Shown: positions 25,876-35,663, numbered from the stretch's first letter. The stretch is 64,000 nt of DNA from Pistricoccus aurantiacus (GCF_007954585.1 NZ_CP042382.1:2976001-3040000), one strand, 5' to 3'. Notes: generated by a model not told the origin, from the letters alone. Program-made: numbers and translations.

Positions 25876-26811
25876 ATGGCACATCACCACCACGGCCCTC
25901 AGGGAGACGATGAGAAGCGGCTGCTCTGGGCGGTCGTGCTTACCGGCGGTTTCATGCTGGCGGAGGTGGTCGGCGGCATCGTTTCCGGCTCGCTCGCCCT
26001 GCTGGCGGACGCGGGCCATATGCTCACGGACAGCGCCTCCCTGATGCTTGCGCTGTTCGCCGCGCGTATCAGCAGGCGCAGTGCGGACCACCGGCGCACC
26101 TACGGCTATCATCGGGTGCAGATTCTCGCCGCCTTCGTCAACGGCCTGACCCTGATCGGCATCGTCATCTGGATTTCCATCGAGGCGATTCGCCGTCTGC
26201 TCTCCCCTGTCGAGGTCATGGGGTCCACCATGCTCACCATCGCCGTACTGGGGCTGGTGGTGAACATCGTCGTCTTCTTTATCCTGCACCTGGGGGACAG
26301 GGAAAATCTCAATATCCGCGGGGCGGCGCTGCATGTGATGGGAGATCTGCTGGGCTCCGTGGGGGCGATCGTCGCCGCGCTGATTATCCTGGGTACCGGC
26401 TGGATGCCCATCGATCCGCTGCTGTCGCTGCTGGTGTCGGTTCTGATCCTGCGCAGCGCCTGGAAACTGACCAAGGAATCCGGGCATATCCTGCTGGAAG
26501 GCGCGCCGGAAGACCTAGACGTGCGCCATCTGGAAGAGGAAATCCCGCGTCATCTCGCGGAAGTGGAAAGCGTGCACCACCTGCATGCCTGGTCGCTGAC
26601 CCCAGCCAAGCCGATGATCTCCCTGCATGCCATCTTGGTCGAGGGGGCGGATCGCCATCAGGCGCTGATCTCCCTTAAGGCCTTCCTGCACGAGAACTAT
26701 CGCATCCAGCATGCCACCATCCAGCTCGAGCACCGGGATCATTGCCTGGACGATATCGCTCGCTCGGGAAACGACAACGACACTTCCCTGCATGCCGAGC
26801 ATCAGCATTAA
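25876..26811 (+). CDS. zitB: cation diffusion facilitator, ZitB-like zinc exporter
   Basis: A 311-residue proton/metal antiporter of the CDF family with six membrane helices. The metal site is visible as HMLTDS in the second helix (LLADAGHMLTDSASLMLALF) and as HVMGDLLGSVGA in the fifth, giving two His/Asp pairs typical of zinc exporters. The N-terminus (AHHHHGPQGDD) and C-terminus (HRDHCL...HAEHQH) are histidine-rich, and a cytoplasmic domain of about 90 residues follows helix six. The ATG at 25876 gives the E. coli ZitB length; an in-frame TTG at 25828 is possible but less likely. Cadmium or cobalt may also be carried. Confidence 0.88.
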   Translation: MAHHHHGPQGDDEKRLLWAVVLTGGFMLAEVVGGIVSGSLALLADAGHMLTDSASLMLALFAARISRRSADHRRTYGYHRVQILAAFVNGLTLIGIVIWISIEAIRRLLSPVEVMGSTMLTIAVLGLVVNIVVFFILHLGDRENLNIRGAALHVMGDLLGSVGAIVAALIILGTGWMPIDPLLSLLVSVLILRSAWKLTKESGHILLEGAPEDLDVRHLEEEIPRHLAEVESVHHLHAWSLTPAKPMISLHAILVEGADRHQALISLKAFLHENYRIQHATIQLEHRDHCLDDIARSGNDNDTSLHAEHQH

Positions 26812-26835
26812 AAAAGAGAATATTAAAAAGAGAAT
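26807..26835. repeat. short direct repeat across the zitB stop and crcB leader
   Basis: ATTAAAAAAGAGAAT (26807-26821) is repeated as ATTAAAAAGAGAAT (26822-26835), differing by one A. The first copy includes the zitB stop codon and the second ends 3 nt before the crcB ATG. It could offer two weak ribosome-binding sites (AAGAGAA) or be a product of strand slippage. Confidence 0.7.
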
Positions 26836-26838
26836 TGC

Positions 26839-27216
26839 ATGGGTCTTTCGATGATCGCCATCGGCGCCGGCGCCGCCATCGGCGCCAACCTGCGCTGGCT
26901 GCTGGGGCTTTGGCTCAATCAGTATTTTCCCGGCGTGCCCCTGGGCACGCTGCTGGCCAACTGGCTGGGGGCCTGGCTGATCGGCCTGGGACTGGCCTTC
27001 TTCAGCGCCCAGCCCCAGCTATCACAGGAATGGCGGTTCTTCGCCATCACCGGGCTGCTCGGCGCCCTGACCACCTTCTCGACGTTTTCCGCGGAGATGT
27101 TCGCGGATATTCAGGCGGGACGCTGGCTGGTCGCCCTGGCGGGTATCGGCCTGCACGTGGCAGGCTCGATACTGCTGGTGGCGCTCGGCATCTTCAGCTT
27201 CCAGCTTTTCAAATAG
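26839..27216 (+). CDS. crcB: CrcB/Fluc fluoride channel
   Basis: A 125-residue protein with four membrane helices. It has the family landmarks GAAIGANLRWLLGL, the asparagine of GTLLANWLGAWLIG and the TTFSTFSAEM stretch whose phenylalanines line the fluoride pore in dual-topology dimers. The protein exports fluoride and protects against its toxicity. It follows the zitB-like gene by 27 nt in the same direction. I see no fluoride riboswitch in the short leader. The gene stops 1 nt before the convergent ppc stop. Confidence 0.93.
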   Translation: MGLSMIAIGAGAAIGANLRWLLGLWLNQYFPGVPLGTLLANWLGAWLIGLGLAFFSAQPQLSQEWRFFAITGLLGALTTFSTFSAEMFADIQAGRWLVALAGIGLHVAGSILLVALGIFSFQLFK

Positions 27217-27217
27217 C

Positions 27218-29863
27218 TTACCCGGTGTTACGAAGGCCAGCGGAAATTCCCGCCATCGTCACCATCAACGCCCGGGAAAGCTCCGGGCTGATGGCGCCGT
27301 CCGCGTCCCGGTTACGCTGCAGCAGTTCCGCCTGCAGCCCGTGCAGCGGGTCGATATAGGGATTGCGAACCTCGATGGCCTGGCGAATCAGCGGAGTCTT
27401 TTCCAGCAGCTTCTCCTGATCGAGAATTTCCAGCAAGACCTTCTGCAGCCGCCGGAAGCGCTCCCGCAGCTGCTCCCCCAGTGCCAGCAGGTTCGGCTCG
27501 TTGACCAGGCGCTGCTCGTAATAGGCGGCGATTTCCACGTCCGCCTTGGCGGAAAGCATTTCCAGCATGTCCAGGTAGGTGCCAAAGAACGGCCATTTGT
27601 CGCGCATTTCACGAATCCGCGCCAGTCCACCAGGATCTTCCAGGCGTTGAGCGAACGCTTCGCCGCTGCCCAGCCAGGCCGGCAGCATCAGGCGGGTCTG
27701 GGTCCAGGCGAAGATCCAGGGAATCGCCCTCAGGGTTTCGACACCGCCGTCCTGGCGCCGCTTGGTGGGGCGCGACCCGAGAGGCAGATGACCGAGCACG
27801 CCCTCCGGGGTCACCGCGCGAAAATACGGCACGAAATCCGGATTGCCGCGCACCACGCTGACATAGCCCTGATGGGCGATCTCCGCGAGATGATCCATTT
27901 CCTCCCGCCACTCCGGCTCCGGGGCCGGCGGCGGCAGCAGCGTACCTTCCAGCACCGCGCAGACATAGATTTCCATGGAGCGCAGGGCGATATCCGGCTG
28001 TCCGAACTTGAAGCGAATCATCTCTCCCTGCTCCGTCACCCGCAGGCTGCCGTTCACCGAGCCCGGCGGCTGGGATAGGATCGCCGCGTGGGCCGGGCCT
28101 CCGCCACGGCCCACGGTGCCGCCGCGTCCGTGAAACAGCGTCAGATCGATGCCTTTGCCACGACATACGTTCACCAGGGACTCCTGAGCACGATACTGCG
28201 CCCAGGCCGCCGCCAGCTGGCCCGCATCCTTGGCGGAATCCGAATAGCCGATCATCACCTCCTGAACGTCGTGAATCGCCTGACGATAGCCGGGCAACGA
28301 CAGCAGGCGTTCGATCACGTCGCCGGCGCGATCCAGATCATCCAGGGTTTCGAACAGTGGCGCGATGGGCAGCCGCACGTCACCGCCGATCTCCTTCATC
28401 AATAGCGCTACCGCCAGCACGTCCGAAGGCTGAGCGGCCATGGAAATGATGTAGGTGCCGAGCGCTTCCCGATGCTCGCCCGCAATGACCCGAAACGTCT
28501 CGATTACCTCGCGGGTTTCCGTGGAGCACTCCCAGCGACGCGGAATCAACGGACGCTGGGAGGAAAGCTCCGCCAGCAGAAACTCCTGACGCCGGGCCTC
28601 GTCCCACTGGTGGTAATGCCCCAGCCCGAGATAGTCGCTGAGCTCCTCGAAGACCTGGGCATGACGCTCCGCTTCCTGGCGGATGTCCAGCTTGGCCAAG
28701 GTCACCCCGAACACCGCCACCCGACGCAGGGTATCCAGCAGAACCCCGTTGGCGATGGTGGTCAGGCCGACGTCACACAGGGAGCGATAGCAGGTCAGCA
28801 GCGGCGCGTAGAGCTGATCGCGGCTATCGATGATCGGCCCGCCCTCGTAGAGGCGCCCGTCCAGGCAGGCTTGCGCCCAGTCGCGGGTATTCTCGACTCG
28901 AGCAGCCAGCTGCTTGAGCAACGCCCGGTAGGGCTCCGCGTCGTCGCCGGCTTCGGACTTAAGGGCGCTGTTGGCTTTCCACATGGAAAGCTCGCTCTTG
29001 AGCTGCTCCAGATCGCGCAGATAAAGATCCGCTGCCATCCAGCGCCCCAGCAGCAGCACCTCCCGGGTAACCTTGGCGGTCACGTTGGGATTGCCGTCCC
29101 GATCACCGCCCATCCAGGAGGCGAAGCGGATCGGCGCCGCGTCCAGGGGCAGGCGCTCATTGGCGGTTTCCAGCAGCAGATTGTCCAGGTCTCGATGGAA
29201 ATCCGGCACCGCCTGCCACAGGGAGTTCTCGATCACCGCGAAGCCCCACTTGGCCTCGTCTATCGGCGTCGGACGCTCGTGACGGATCTCGTCCGTATGC
29301 CAGGACTGGCTGATCAACTCCTCGAGCCGCGCATGGGCTCGATTGGATTTTTCCGGATAGTCCGCGGTTCTTTCGATGATCGTCAGGCAGTCGTCGATGC
29401 CATCGTATTTCTGGATCAGGGTACGGCGGATGATCTCCGTGGGATGGGCAGTCAGGACCAGCTCGACCCGCATGCCCGCCAAGGTCTCGATCAGTTCCCG
29501 GGGAGAGTGGCCGGCGTCCCGCACTCGCTTGAGCAGCTCATCAAGGCTTGGCTGGGTGCCCGGCTTGTAATCCTCGACCCGGCGGGAACGTGCCCGATAA
29601 TGCTGCTCGGCGATATTGGCGAAATTGAGAAACTGATTGAAGGCGCGGGTCACCGGCAGCAGATCCTGATCCGGCAGCTTGCGCAGATATTCGATCAGTT
29701 CGCGCCGCTCCTGGGTTTCGCCTTTTCGACCGTGCTTGGCCAGGGCGCGAATGGTCTCGATCTTGTCGACGAAGGATGCGCCCAGGTCGTCGGCGATGGT
29801 GCGTCCCAGGCTGTCGCCCAGCACCCGCACGTTATCCCGCAGCGATTCATTGAGATGACTCAC
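27218..29863 (-). CDS. ppc: phosphoenolpyruvate carboxylase
   Basis: An 881-residue enzyme adding bicarbonate to PEP to give oxaloacetate, the anaplerotic entry to C4 acids. Catalytic landmarks are VLTAHPTEIIRRT with the essential histidine, the arginine-rich WMGGDRDGNPNVT loop, and the glycine-rich FHGRGGTVGRGGGP segment. The C-terminus ends GLRNTG, the conserved tail that forms part of the inhibitor site. I chose the GTG at 29863 because AGGGGG stands 6 nt upstream and the length then matches the 883 residues of E. coli; a longer start at 29914 exists. It supplies oxaloacetate that could feed aspartate and fumarate for the nearby module. Confidence 0.96.
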   Translation of the reverse strand: MSHLNESLRDNVRVLGDSLGRTIADDLGASFVDKIETIRALAKHGRKGETQERRELIEYLRKLPDQDLLPVTRAFNQFLNFANIAEQHYRARSRRVEDYKPGTQPSLDELLKRVRDAGHSPRELIETLAGMRVELVLTAHPTEIIRRTLIQKYDGIDDCLTIIERTADYPEKSNRAHARLEELISQSWHTDEIRHERPTPIDEAKWGFAVIENSLWQAVPDFHRDLDNLLLETANERLPLDAAPIRFASWMGGDRDGNPNVTAKVTREVLLLGRWMAADLYLRDLEQLKSELSMWKANSALKSEAGDDAEPYRALLKQLAARVENTRDWAQACLDGRLYEGGPIIDSRDQLYAPLLTCYRSLCDVGLTTIANGVLLDTLRRVAVFGVTLAKLDIRQEAERHAQVFEELSDYLGLGHYHQWDEARRQEFLLAELSSQRPLIPRRWECSTETREVIETFRVIAGEHREALGTYIISMAAQPSDVLAVALLMKEIGGDVRLPIAPLFETLDDLDRAGDVIERLLSLPGYRQAIHDVQEVMIGYSDSAKDAGQLAAAWAQYRAQESLVNVCRGKGIDLTLFHGRGGTVGRGGGPAHAAILSQPPGSVNGSLRVTEQGEMIRFKFGQPDIALRSMEIYVCAVLEGTLLPPPAPEPEWREEMDHLAEIAHQGYVSVVRGNPDFVPYFRAVTPEGVLGHLPLGSRPTKRRQDGGVETLRAIPWIFAWTQTRLMLPAWLGSGEAFAQRLEDPGGLARIREMRDKWPFFGTYLDMLEMLSAKADVEIAAYYEQRLVNEPNLLALGEQLRERFRRLQKVLLEILDQEKLLEKTPLIRQAIEVRNPYIDPLHGLQAELLQRNRDADGAISPELSRALMVTMAGISAGLRNTG

Positions 29864-29980
29864 GTCGTGCCCCCTGAAGTATGTGACAAACCTGTATGTG
29901 GCAAGCCTGTGCATGGCAGGCCAAAATATGACTGATCGACGTATGGCTGATCAAAGTGTGACAGGGGGCTGGCGGTGTGG

Positions 29981-30832
29981 CTAGAGTGATTCCTCGCTCT
30001 TTGCCGCCTGCCAATGGGCCTCCATTTCCGCCAGTCTCACTTTTGAGAAACTTGCTTGTGACAAGCCGCGTCCGGTATTTTCATGAGCGGTCTCCACATA
30101 TCGAAAGCGGCGCTCGAACTTTTCGTTGGTGCCTCGCAGGCACTGCTCCGGGTCCGCGCCCTGATGCCTCGCCAGATTGGTAACCGCGAACAGCAGATCG
30201 CCGATCTCTTCCTGAACACGCCTTGCCTGAACCTGCCCGAGTTCCCGCTGCTCCAGGGCTTCCTCGACTTCCGCCAGCTCTTCGCGAATCTTGGCGATCA
30301 CACCGCGAGCGTCCGGCCAGTCAAAGCCTACCTGGGCGGCGCGCCGTGACAGCTTGGCCGCCCGGCTGAGCGCGGGAAGCGTGCGGGGCACATCGTCCAG
30401 TATCGAGTTGGCCTGGCGCGCTTCACGCTCCTGCGCCTTGAGCGCTTCCCAGCGCTGCTTGACCTGCAGCTCGTCGGTACCGCTTTCTTCACGACGAGAG
30501 CCGAGGGTGCCGTCTGGAAACACGTGGGGATGGCGCCGCAGCATCTTGGCGACCAGCAGGTGCACCACCTGATGAAAATCGAAGCGCTGCTCCTCGACGC
30601 CGAACTGGCAGTAATAAACGACCTGAAACAACAGGTCCCCCAGTTCTCCGGGCAGTTCCTCGAAGGCACGGCGCTCGATGGCATCGGCAACCTCGTAGGC
30701 TTCCTCCAGGGTATGCGGCACGATGCTGTCCCAGTCCTGACGCTGGTCCCAGGGGCAGCCCTCGCGCGGATTCCTCAGCACGGCCATTAGGGTCAGCAGA
30801 TCATCAAGGGTGTAAGTGATTCCTGAATTCAT
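29981..30832 (-). CDS. mazG: nucleoside triphosphate pyrophosphohydrolase MazG
   Basis: A 283-residue enzyme that hydrolyses (d)NTPs to NMP and pyrophosphate. It has tandem MazG domains: the first with CPWDQRQDWDSIVPHTLEEAYEVADAIE and ELGDLLFQVVYY, the second with DWPDARGVIAKIREELAEVEEAL and EEIGDLLFAVTNLARH, both carrying the acidic magnesium ligands. In E. coli MazG also lowers ppGpp during starvation. Its start overlaps the relA stop by 4 nt (ATGA), so it is coupled to the ppGpp synthetase gene. Confidence 0.95.
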   Translation of the reverse strand: MNSGITYTLDDLLTLMAVLRNPREGCPWDQRQDWDSIVPHTLEEAYEVADAIERRAFEELPGELGDLLFQVVYYCQFGVEEQRFDFHQVVHLLVAKMLRRHPHVFPDGTLGSRREESGTDELQVKQRWEALKAQEREARQANSILDDVPRTLPALSRAAKLSRRAAQVGFDWPDARGVIAKIREELAEVEEALEQRELGQVQARRVQEEIGDLLFAVTNLARHQGADPEQCLRGTNEKFERRFRYVETAHENTGRGLSQASFSKVRLAEMEAHWQAAKSEESL

Positions 30833-33162
30833 GGCTTGCGCTCCTGATCGCGCAGGCCTCGGCGCTTGTGGCGCTGGCCTGTCCCGGGCCGAGACGCCTG
30901 CAGGCGACGAGTCTTGGGAGCTCGCCCTTCCCTCAGGCGTTTGACGTCGACGACATTGGGCAACTGCTGAATACGTGAAAACAGCCGGCCCAGGGTTTCC
31001 AGTCCGTCCACTTCAATGGTGAGGTGAATACGTGCCATTTCCGCATCGGCGTCGCTGACGGTCGTTACCGCCAAGACGTTGACTCGCTCATGACTCAGCA
31101 CGTTGGTGATATCCCGCAGCAGATCCGAACGATCCCAGGCCTCGATCTCCACCCCCACGGAATACTGGGTATGGGCGCGCTCGCCCCACTCCACCTCGAC
31201 GATGCGGTTGGGATCGTCCAGGCGCAGCTGCATGAGATTGGCGCAGTCCGCACGGTGAATGCTCACGCCTCGCCCCTGGGTGATGAAACCGGCGATGGAA
31301 TCCCCGGGCACCGGATGGCAGCAGTTGGCGATGGTCGTCTTGAGGTTGCCCACCCCCAGCACGGTGATGCCATCGTCCGGCGACTTGCCGGGGGCTCTGC
31401 GCGGCTTTGCCAGCAGACGCTCCAGCTGCTCCTGATCGTCCTGTTCGCCGAACAGCTGCTGAGCCTGATGCAGTACCTGGCCGATACGCAGATCCCCCGC
31501 GCCCAGGGCGGCATACATGTCGTCCGGCGTCGAGTAGTTGACCTTGCGCGCCAGCAGCGCAATATCCATGTGCTGCACCGCCAGACGCTTCATTTCCTTT
31601 TCGAAAAGCGCGCGCCCTTCCTCGAGGTTCTGATCTCGAGCCTGATGCTTGAACCAGGCCTGAATCTTCGCCCGCGCCCGCGTGGTGCGTACGAAACCCA
31701 GCCCAGGACTGAGCCAATCTCGACTGGGCCCCCCTTTGCTGGCGGTAAGGATTTCCACCTGCTGCCCGGTGGTCAGGGTGTGGTTCAGCGGCACGATGCG
31801 CCCGTTGACCTTGGCCCCTCGGCAGCGGTGCCCCACTTCCGTATGCACCCGATAGGCGAAATCGATGGGCGTGGCGACCCGAGGCAAGTCGATGACGTGG
31901 CCTTCCGGCGTGAACACATAGATGCGATCCGGCGCCACGTCGCTGTTCAAGCCTTCCTTGAGATCGCCCAGGTCGCCGACCTCCTCCTGCCACTCCAGCA
32001 CCTGGCGCAGCCAGGTGATCTTGTCCTCGTACCCCTGACTGCGCGCCTTGGTGTCGTGCCCCTTGTAGCGCCAGTGAGCACAGACGCCAAGCTCCGCTTC
32101 CTCGTGCATGGCAAAGGTACGAATCTGAATTTCCAGCACCTTGTTTTCCGGTCCCAGCACCGCGGTATGCAGGGACTTGTAGCCGTTGCGCTTGGGGTTG
32201 GCGATATAGTCGTCGAACTCCAGAGGCACGTGATGCCAGCGGGAATGCACGATGCCCAGCGCCGTGTAGCAGTCCGATACTTCCGGCACCAGGATGCGTA
32301 CCGCGCGAATGTCGTTGACCTGGGAAAACTCGATGCGCTTGCGCTTCATCTTGCGCCAGATGGAATAGATGTGCTTGGCGCGACCGCTGACGTCGAAGGC
32401 ATGGATGCCCTGAGCCTTCAGCAGGCCTTTCAGCGTCATTACCACGTCATCGATATAGCGGTTTCTATCCAGGCGCTTTTCCGCCAGATAGCCGGCGATG
32501 GCCTTGTACTCCTTCTCGCACAGGTAGCGAAAGGAAAGATCCTCGAGCTCCCACTTCAGATGGCCGATGCCCAGACGATGCGCCAGGGGCGCATAGATAT
32601 CGAAGACCTCTCGAGCGACTCGCAGACAGGTATCCTGAGGGGCATCACCAACCTGGCGAAGCGCGCAGGTACGCTCGGCGATCTTGATCAGCGCCACCCG
32701 CACATCGTCGATCATGGCGACCAGCATCCTGCGCAGATTGTCCTGCTGATTCTGCTGCGCCATGCCTTGGCTCATGGTCACCTGGCTGATGACCGCCATC
32801 CTCAGCACCCCATCGATGAGACTTGCCACTTCCTGACCGAACTGGCGGCCTACGGTTTCCAGAGACATCAGCCCTTCTCGCACGACCCGATACAATACCG
32901 CCGCCTCGAGGGTCTGCTGATCGAGCTTCAGCTCGCCGAGAATATCCGCCATTTCCAGACCCAGCCGAAAGGTTGTTTCCTTCGCCAGCCAGGCCTTGTA
33001 GGGATGCTCCGCCTCCAGGGCGAGACGCTGCACCAGTTCGCAGATACCACGCAGCCGAGGCACATCCCGCAGCGCCACATCCGCCTGCAAACGTTCGAGC
33101 CAGCGCTCGATATCCACATGCCCTTCCGGGGTCAGGGGCTGATCTTCGCGAACCTTGACCAT
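30829..33162 (-). CDS. relA: (p)ppGpp synthetase RelA
   Basis: A 777-residue RelA-type enzyme making (p)ppGpp on stalled ribosomes. The N-terminal hydrolase-like domain has lost its HD motif (AAVLYRVVREG where SpoT has HD-x-x-ED), so it should be synthetase only. The synthetase domain holds NPKRNGYKSLHTAV and EIQIRTFAMHEEAELGVCAHW, followed by the TGS domain (VFTPEGHVIDLP), zinc-finger-like region (NCCHPVPGDSIAGFITQGRG) and ACT domain at the end. The start shares one base with the rlmD stop (TGATG), and mazG follows with ATGA, giving an rlmD-relA-mazG unit. Confidence 0.96.
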   Translation of the reverse strand: MVKVREDQPLTPEGHVDIERWLERLQADVALRDVPRLRGICELVQRLALEAEHPYKAWLAKETTFRLGLEMADILGELKLDQQTLEAAVLYRVVREGLMSLETVGRQFGQEVASLIDGVLRMAVISQVTMSQGMAQQNQQDNLRRMLVAMIDDVRVALIKIAERTCALRQVGDAPQDTCLRVAREVFDIYAPLAHRLGIGHLKWELEDLSFRYLCEKEYKAIAGYLAEKRLDRNRYIDDVVMTLKGLLKAQGIHAFDVSGRAKHIYSIWRKMKRKRIEFSQVNDIRAVRILVPEVSDCYTALGIVHSRWHHVPLEFDDYIANPKRNGYKSLHTAVLGPENKVLEIQIRTFAMHEEAELGVCAHWRYKGHDTKARSQGYEDKITWLRQVLEWQEEVGDLGDLKEGLNSDVAPDRIYVFTPEGHVIDLPRVATPIDFAYRVHTEVGHRCRGAKVNGRIVPLNHTLTTGQQVEILTASKGGPSRDWLSPGLGFVRTTRARAKIQAWFKHQARDQNLEEGRALFEKEMKRLAVQHMDIALLARKVNYSTPDDMYAALGAGDLRIGQVLHQAQQLFGEQDDQEQLERLLAKPRRAPGKSPDDGITVLGVGNLKTTIANCCHPVPGDSIAGFITQGRGVSIHRADCANLMQLRLDDPNRIVEVEWGERAHTQYSVGVEIEAWDRSDLLRDITNVLSHERVNVLAVTTVSDADAEMARIHLTIEVDGLETLGRLFSRIQQLPNVVDVKRLREGRAPKTRRLQASRPGTGQRHKRRGLRDQERKP

Positions 33163-34634
33163 CAGGCGTCTCTCCTTGTTCGCGCTGAGGAAATGCTTGT
33201 GTTTTCTGTTTCTGGAGCGTGGCTCCCCTGTTCAAAGAGCAATATCGACTCCAGGTGAGCAGTCTGGGGAAACATGTCCACGACGGCGGCGCGGCGCAGC
33301 CGGTAGCCGCCGGCCCGAAGCACGGCTGCATCCCGAGCCAGCGTCGCGGGATCGCAGGATATATACAGGATAAGCGGCACCCGGCGTTTCGCCAGCTGTT
33401 GGCACACCAGCTCCGCGCCCTCCCTGGGCGGATCGAGCACCACCAGATCCCAGTGCCGCTCATCAAGCAGCGCGCTTGCCCGCGGGGCCTGATACAGATC
33501 GGCCTGACGGGCTTCGATATTGGCCAGACCGTTGCGCCGCGCGTTTTCATCCAGACGCCCAGCCATGGCGGCGCTGCCTTCCACCCCGACGACCCGAAAC
33601 GCCTGAGTCGCCAGCGCGAGACTGAAGTTCCCCACCCCGGCGAAGAGATCCAGCACCTGGGATTTTCTCAGAGGTGACAGCCAGTTCAGGGCGGTGGTCA
33701 CCAGCGCCTGGTTGACCGGACCGTTGACCTGAATGAAGTCGCCGGGTGAAAACGCCAGCCGCAGCGTCTTGCTTTCAAGAACCAGTTCGTATTCCAGGGA
33801 AGGCCTCGGCGTCAGCCATTCCAGTGAAGGTCGAGATTTGCCGGACCCTCGCCCCAGTCGCCAGGCAAATCCCAGCCCATGAACCAGAGCGAACGCCTGC
33901 CAGCGACTGGCATCTTCGGCGTGGGGCTTGAGCTGTCGAAGAATCACGCAGATGCTATCGACGCTTTCCAGCAGCTCCAGATGGCCGATCAGGCGCGGCG
34001 CCGCCAGGGCTTCCAGCTGCTTGCGCAGGGGAATCAACAGCGCTTCGAGAGAAGGAGATAAGATAGGGCACTGTTCGATGTCGACCAGATGATGGCTTCC
34101 CCGAGCGCGAAATCCAAGATGTATCTCGCCCCCGGAGCCGACCTTGACGCCGAGCCGCGCCCGCCGCCGATAGCCGAACCCGTTGCCGGCAATCATCTCG
34201 ACCGGCACTTCGCATTGAATGCTCTGGCGAGCAAGTTGCTCCTTCAGCACCGCCTGCTTGTGGCGATGCTGGCCGTCCAGGACCAGATGCTGGAGGTCGC
34301 AGCCTCCGCATTGCGAGAAATGCCTGCAGGCGGGGATCACTCGCTCGCTGGAGGTAACAGACAGCCGCTGAGGATGAGCGTCGTCGAAACGCCCGTGAGT
34401 GCGATGAATGGCGATCTTCACCTGTTCGCCGGGCAGCGTCCGCTCGACGAACAGCGTCTTGCCGGCAGTGGTTTTCGCCACACCTCGCCCGTCGTGAGAC
34501 AGGCGCAGAATGTCGACGACGCCATCGTCACGAGAGGTGTTCGTCGTGTTCGCCTTGTCCCGGGAGGAGAGCTCCGCCGCGCCTGCGGCAGCCCGCCCCG
34601 GACGCGATACGCGACGTTTGCCTAGCATTGCCAT
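33162..34634 (-). CDS. rlmD: 23S rRNA (uracil-1939-C5)-methyltransferase
   Basis: A 490-residue enzyme. A basic N-terminus and TRAM domain (VVDILRLSHDGRGVAK) come first, then the 4Fe-4S cysteines in CRHFSQCGGC, and the methyltransferase fold with LDLFAGVGNFSLALA. The catalytic cysteine is in LYISCDPATLARD. It makes m5U at 23S position 1939. I chose the ATG at 34634, which has GGAG 7 nt upstream and follows the cysM stop by 1 nt; ATGs at 34652 and 34628 are alternatives. The stop overlaps the relA start by one base. Confidence 0.93.
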   Translation of the reverse strand: MAMLGKRRVSRPGRAAAGAAELSSRDKANTTNTSRDDGVVDILRLSHDGRGVAKTTAGKTLFVERTLPGEQVKIAIHRTHGRFDDAHPQRLSVTSSERVIPACRHFSQCGGCDLQHLVLDGQHRHKQAVLKEQLARQSIQCEVPVEMIAGNGFGYRRRARLGVKVGSGGEIHLGFRARGSHHLVDIEQCPILSPSLEALLIPLRKQLEALAAPRLIGHLELLESVDSICVILRQLKPHAEDASRWQAFALVHGLGFAWRLGRGSGKSRPSLEWLTPRPSLEYELVLESKTLRLAFSPGDFIQVNGPVNQALVTTALNWLSPLRKSQVLDLFAGVGNFSLALATQAFRVVGVEGSAAMAGRLDENARRNGLANIEARQADLYQAPRASALLDERHWDLVVLDPPREGAELVCQQLAKRRVPLILYISCDPATLARDAAVLRAGGYRLRRAAVVDMFPQTAHLESILLFEQGSHAPETENTSISSARTRRDA

Positions 34635-34635
34635 T

Positions 34636-35532
34636 CTATTGCTCCGCGGCATAAAGCCCGGTGGAGAGGTAGCGATCGCCCCGATCGCAGACGATGAACA
34701 CGATCACCGCATTCTCGACCTCCTCGGCAATACGCAGCGCCCCGGCCAGAGCGCCCCCGGAGGACACCCCGGCGAAAATACCTTCCTCCCGGGCCAGGCG
34801 GCGCATGTGCTCCTCCGCTTCATGCTGGCCGATATCCAGCACGCGGTCGATCCGAGCCTCGTCGAAGATGCTCGGCAGATATGCTTCCGGCCAACGGCGA
34901 ATGCCGGCGATGCTGGCGCCGTCCTCCGGCTGCAGGCCGATGACCTGCACCTTGGGATCGCGTTCCTTGAGGTACCGGGAAACGCCCATGATGGTGCCGG
35001 TGGTACCCATGGAACTGATGAAGTGGGTGACGCGGCCTTGGGTCTGCTGCCAGACTTCGGGGCCGGTGGTGAGATAATGCGCCAAGGGATTGTCCGGATT
35101 GGCGAACTGATCCAGAGGCTTGCCTTCGCCCTTGGCGATCATGCTGGCCGCCAGATCCCGAGCACCCTCCATGCCCGCCTCGCCGGTCACGGTGACGAGT
35201 TCTGCGCCAAAGGCGGTCATGGCGTCCTTGCGCTCCTGAGAAGCGCTGTCCGGCATGATCAATACCATGCGATAGCCCTTGATCGCCGCCGCCATGGCCA
35301 GAGCAATGCCGGTATTACCGGAGGTCGCCTCGATCAGAGTATCTCCCGGCGCAATCTCTCCGCGCTTTTCGGCTTCCTGAATCATCGACAGGGCCGGGCG
35401 ATCTTTTACCGAGCCGGCGGGGTTGTTGCCCTCGAGCTTGGCCAGCAGGATGTTGCCGCGCCCGGCATCGATGCGAACCAGCCGCACCAGGGGCGTATTG
35501 CCGACGGTATCTTCAAGGGTGGGAAACTCCAT
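34636..35532 (-). CDS. cysM: cysteine synthase B (O-acetylserine sulfhydrylase B)
   Basis: A 298-residue pyridoxal-phosphate enzyme forming cysteine, also from thiosulfate. The PLP lysine is in NPAGSVKDRPALSMI, TSGNTGIALAM is the substrate loop, and SSMGTTGTIMGVSRYL is the phosphate-binding loop. The insertion and the RRWPEAYLP segment in the second half favour CysM over CysK. AGAAGGAAGG precedes the ATG. It lies directly upstream of rlmD on the same strand, a neighbourhood also seen in Pseudomonas. Confidence 0.93.
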   Translation of the reverse strand: MEFPTLEDTVGNTPLVRLVRIDAGRGNILLAKLEGNNPAGSVKDRPALSMIQEAEKRGEIAPGDTLIEATSGNTGIALAMAAAIKGYRMVLIMPDSASQERKDAMTAFGAELVTVTGEAGMEGARDLAASMIAKGEGKPLDQFANPDNPLAHYLTTGPEVWQQTQGRVTHFISSMGTTGTIMGVSRYLKERDPKVQVIGLQPEDGASIAGIRRWPEAYLPSIFDEARIDRVLDIGQHEAEEHMRRLAREEGIFAGVSSGGALAGALRIAEEVENAVIVFIVCDRGDRYLSTGLYAAEQ

Positions 35533-35663
35533 CTCGCCTTCCTTCTGAAAACGTCTTTCCTGAATTATATCCGCGCCGCCGCAGCGGCGACAGTCAAGCC
35601 ACCCATACCGACATTAGCTTAGGCGACATCGTTATCTAGGCATCGGCGATTTGCGGGCTGGCT

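Noticed and set aside
26812-26838. Fluoride riboswitch before crcB
   Set aside because: The leader is only 27 nt and is made of an A-rich direct repeat; there is no room for the aptamer fold.
28472-29935. 487-codon plus-strand frame opposite ppc
   Set aside because: Antisense shadow; ppc explains the region and no start signal is seen.
31024-33258. 744-codon plus-strand frame opposite relA
   Set aside because: It is an antisense frame kept open by GC-rich codon bias; no motif was recognised, and relA accounts for the region.
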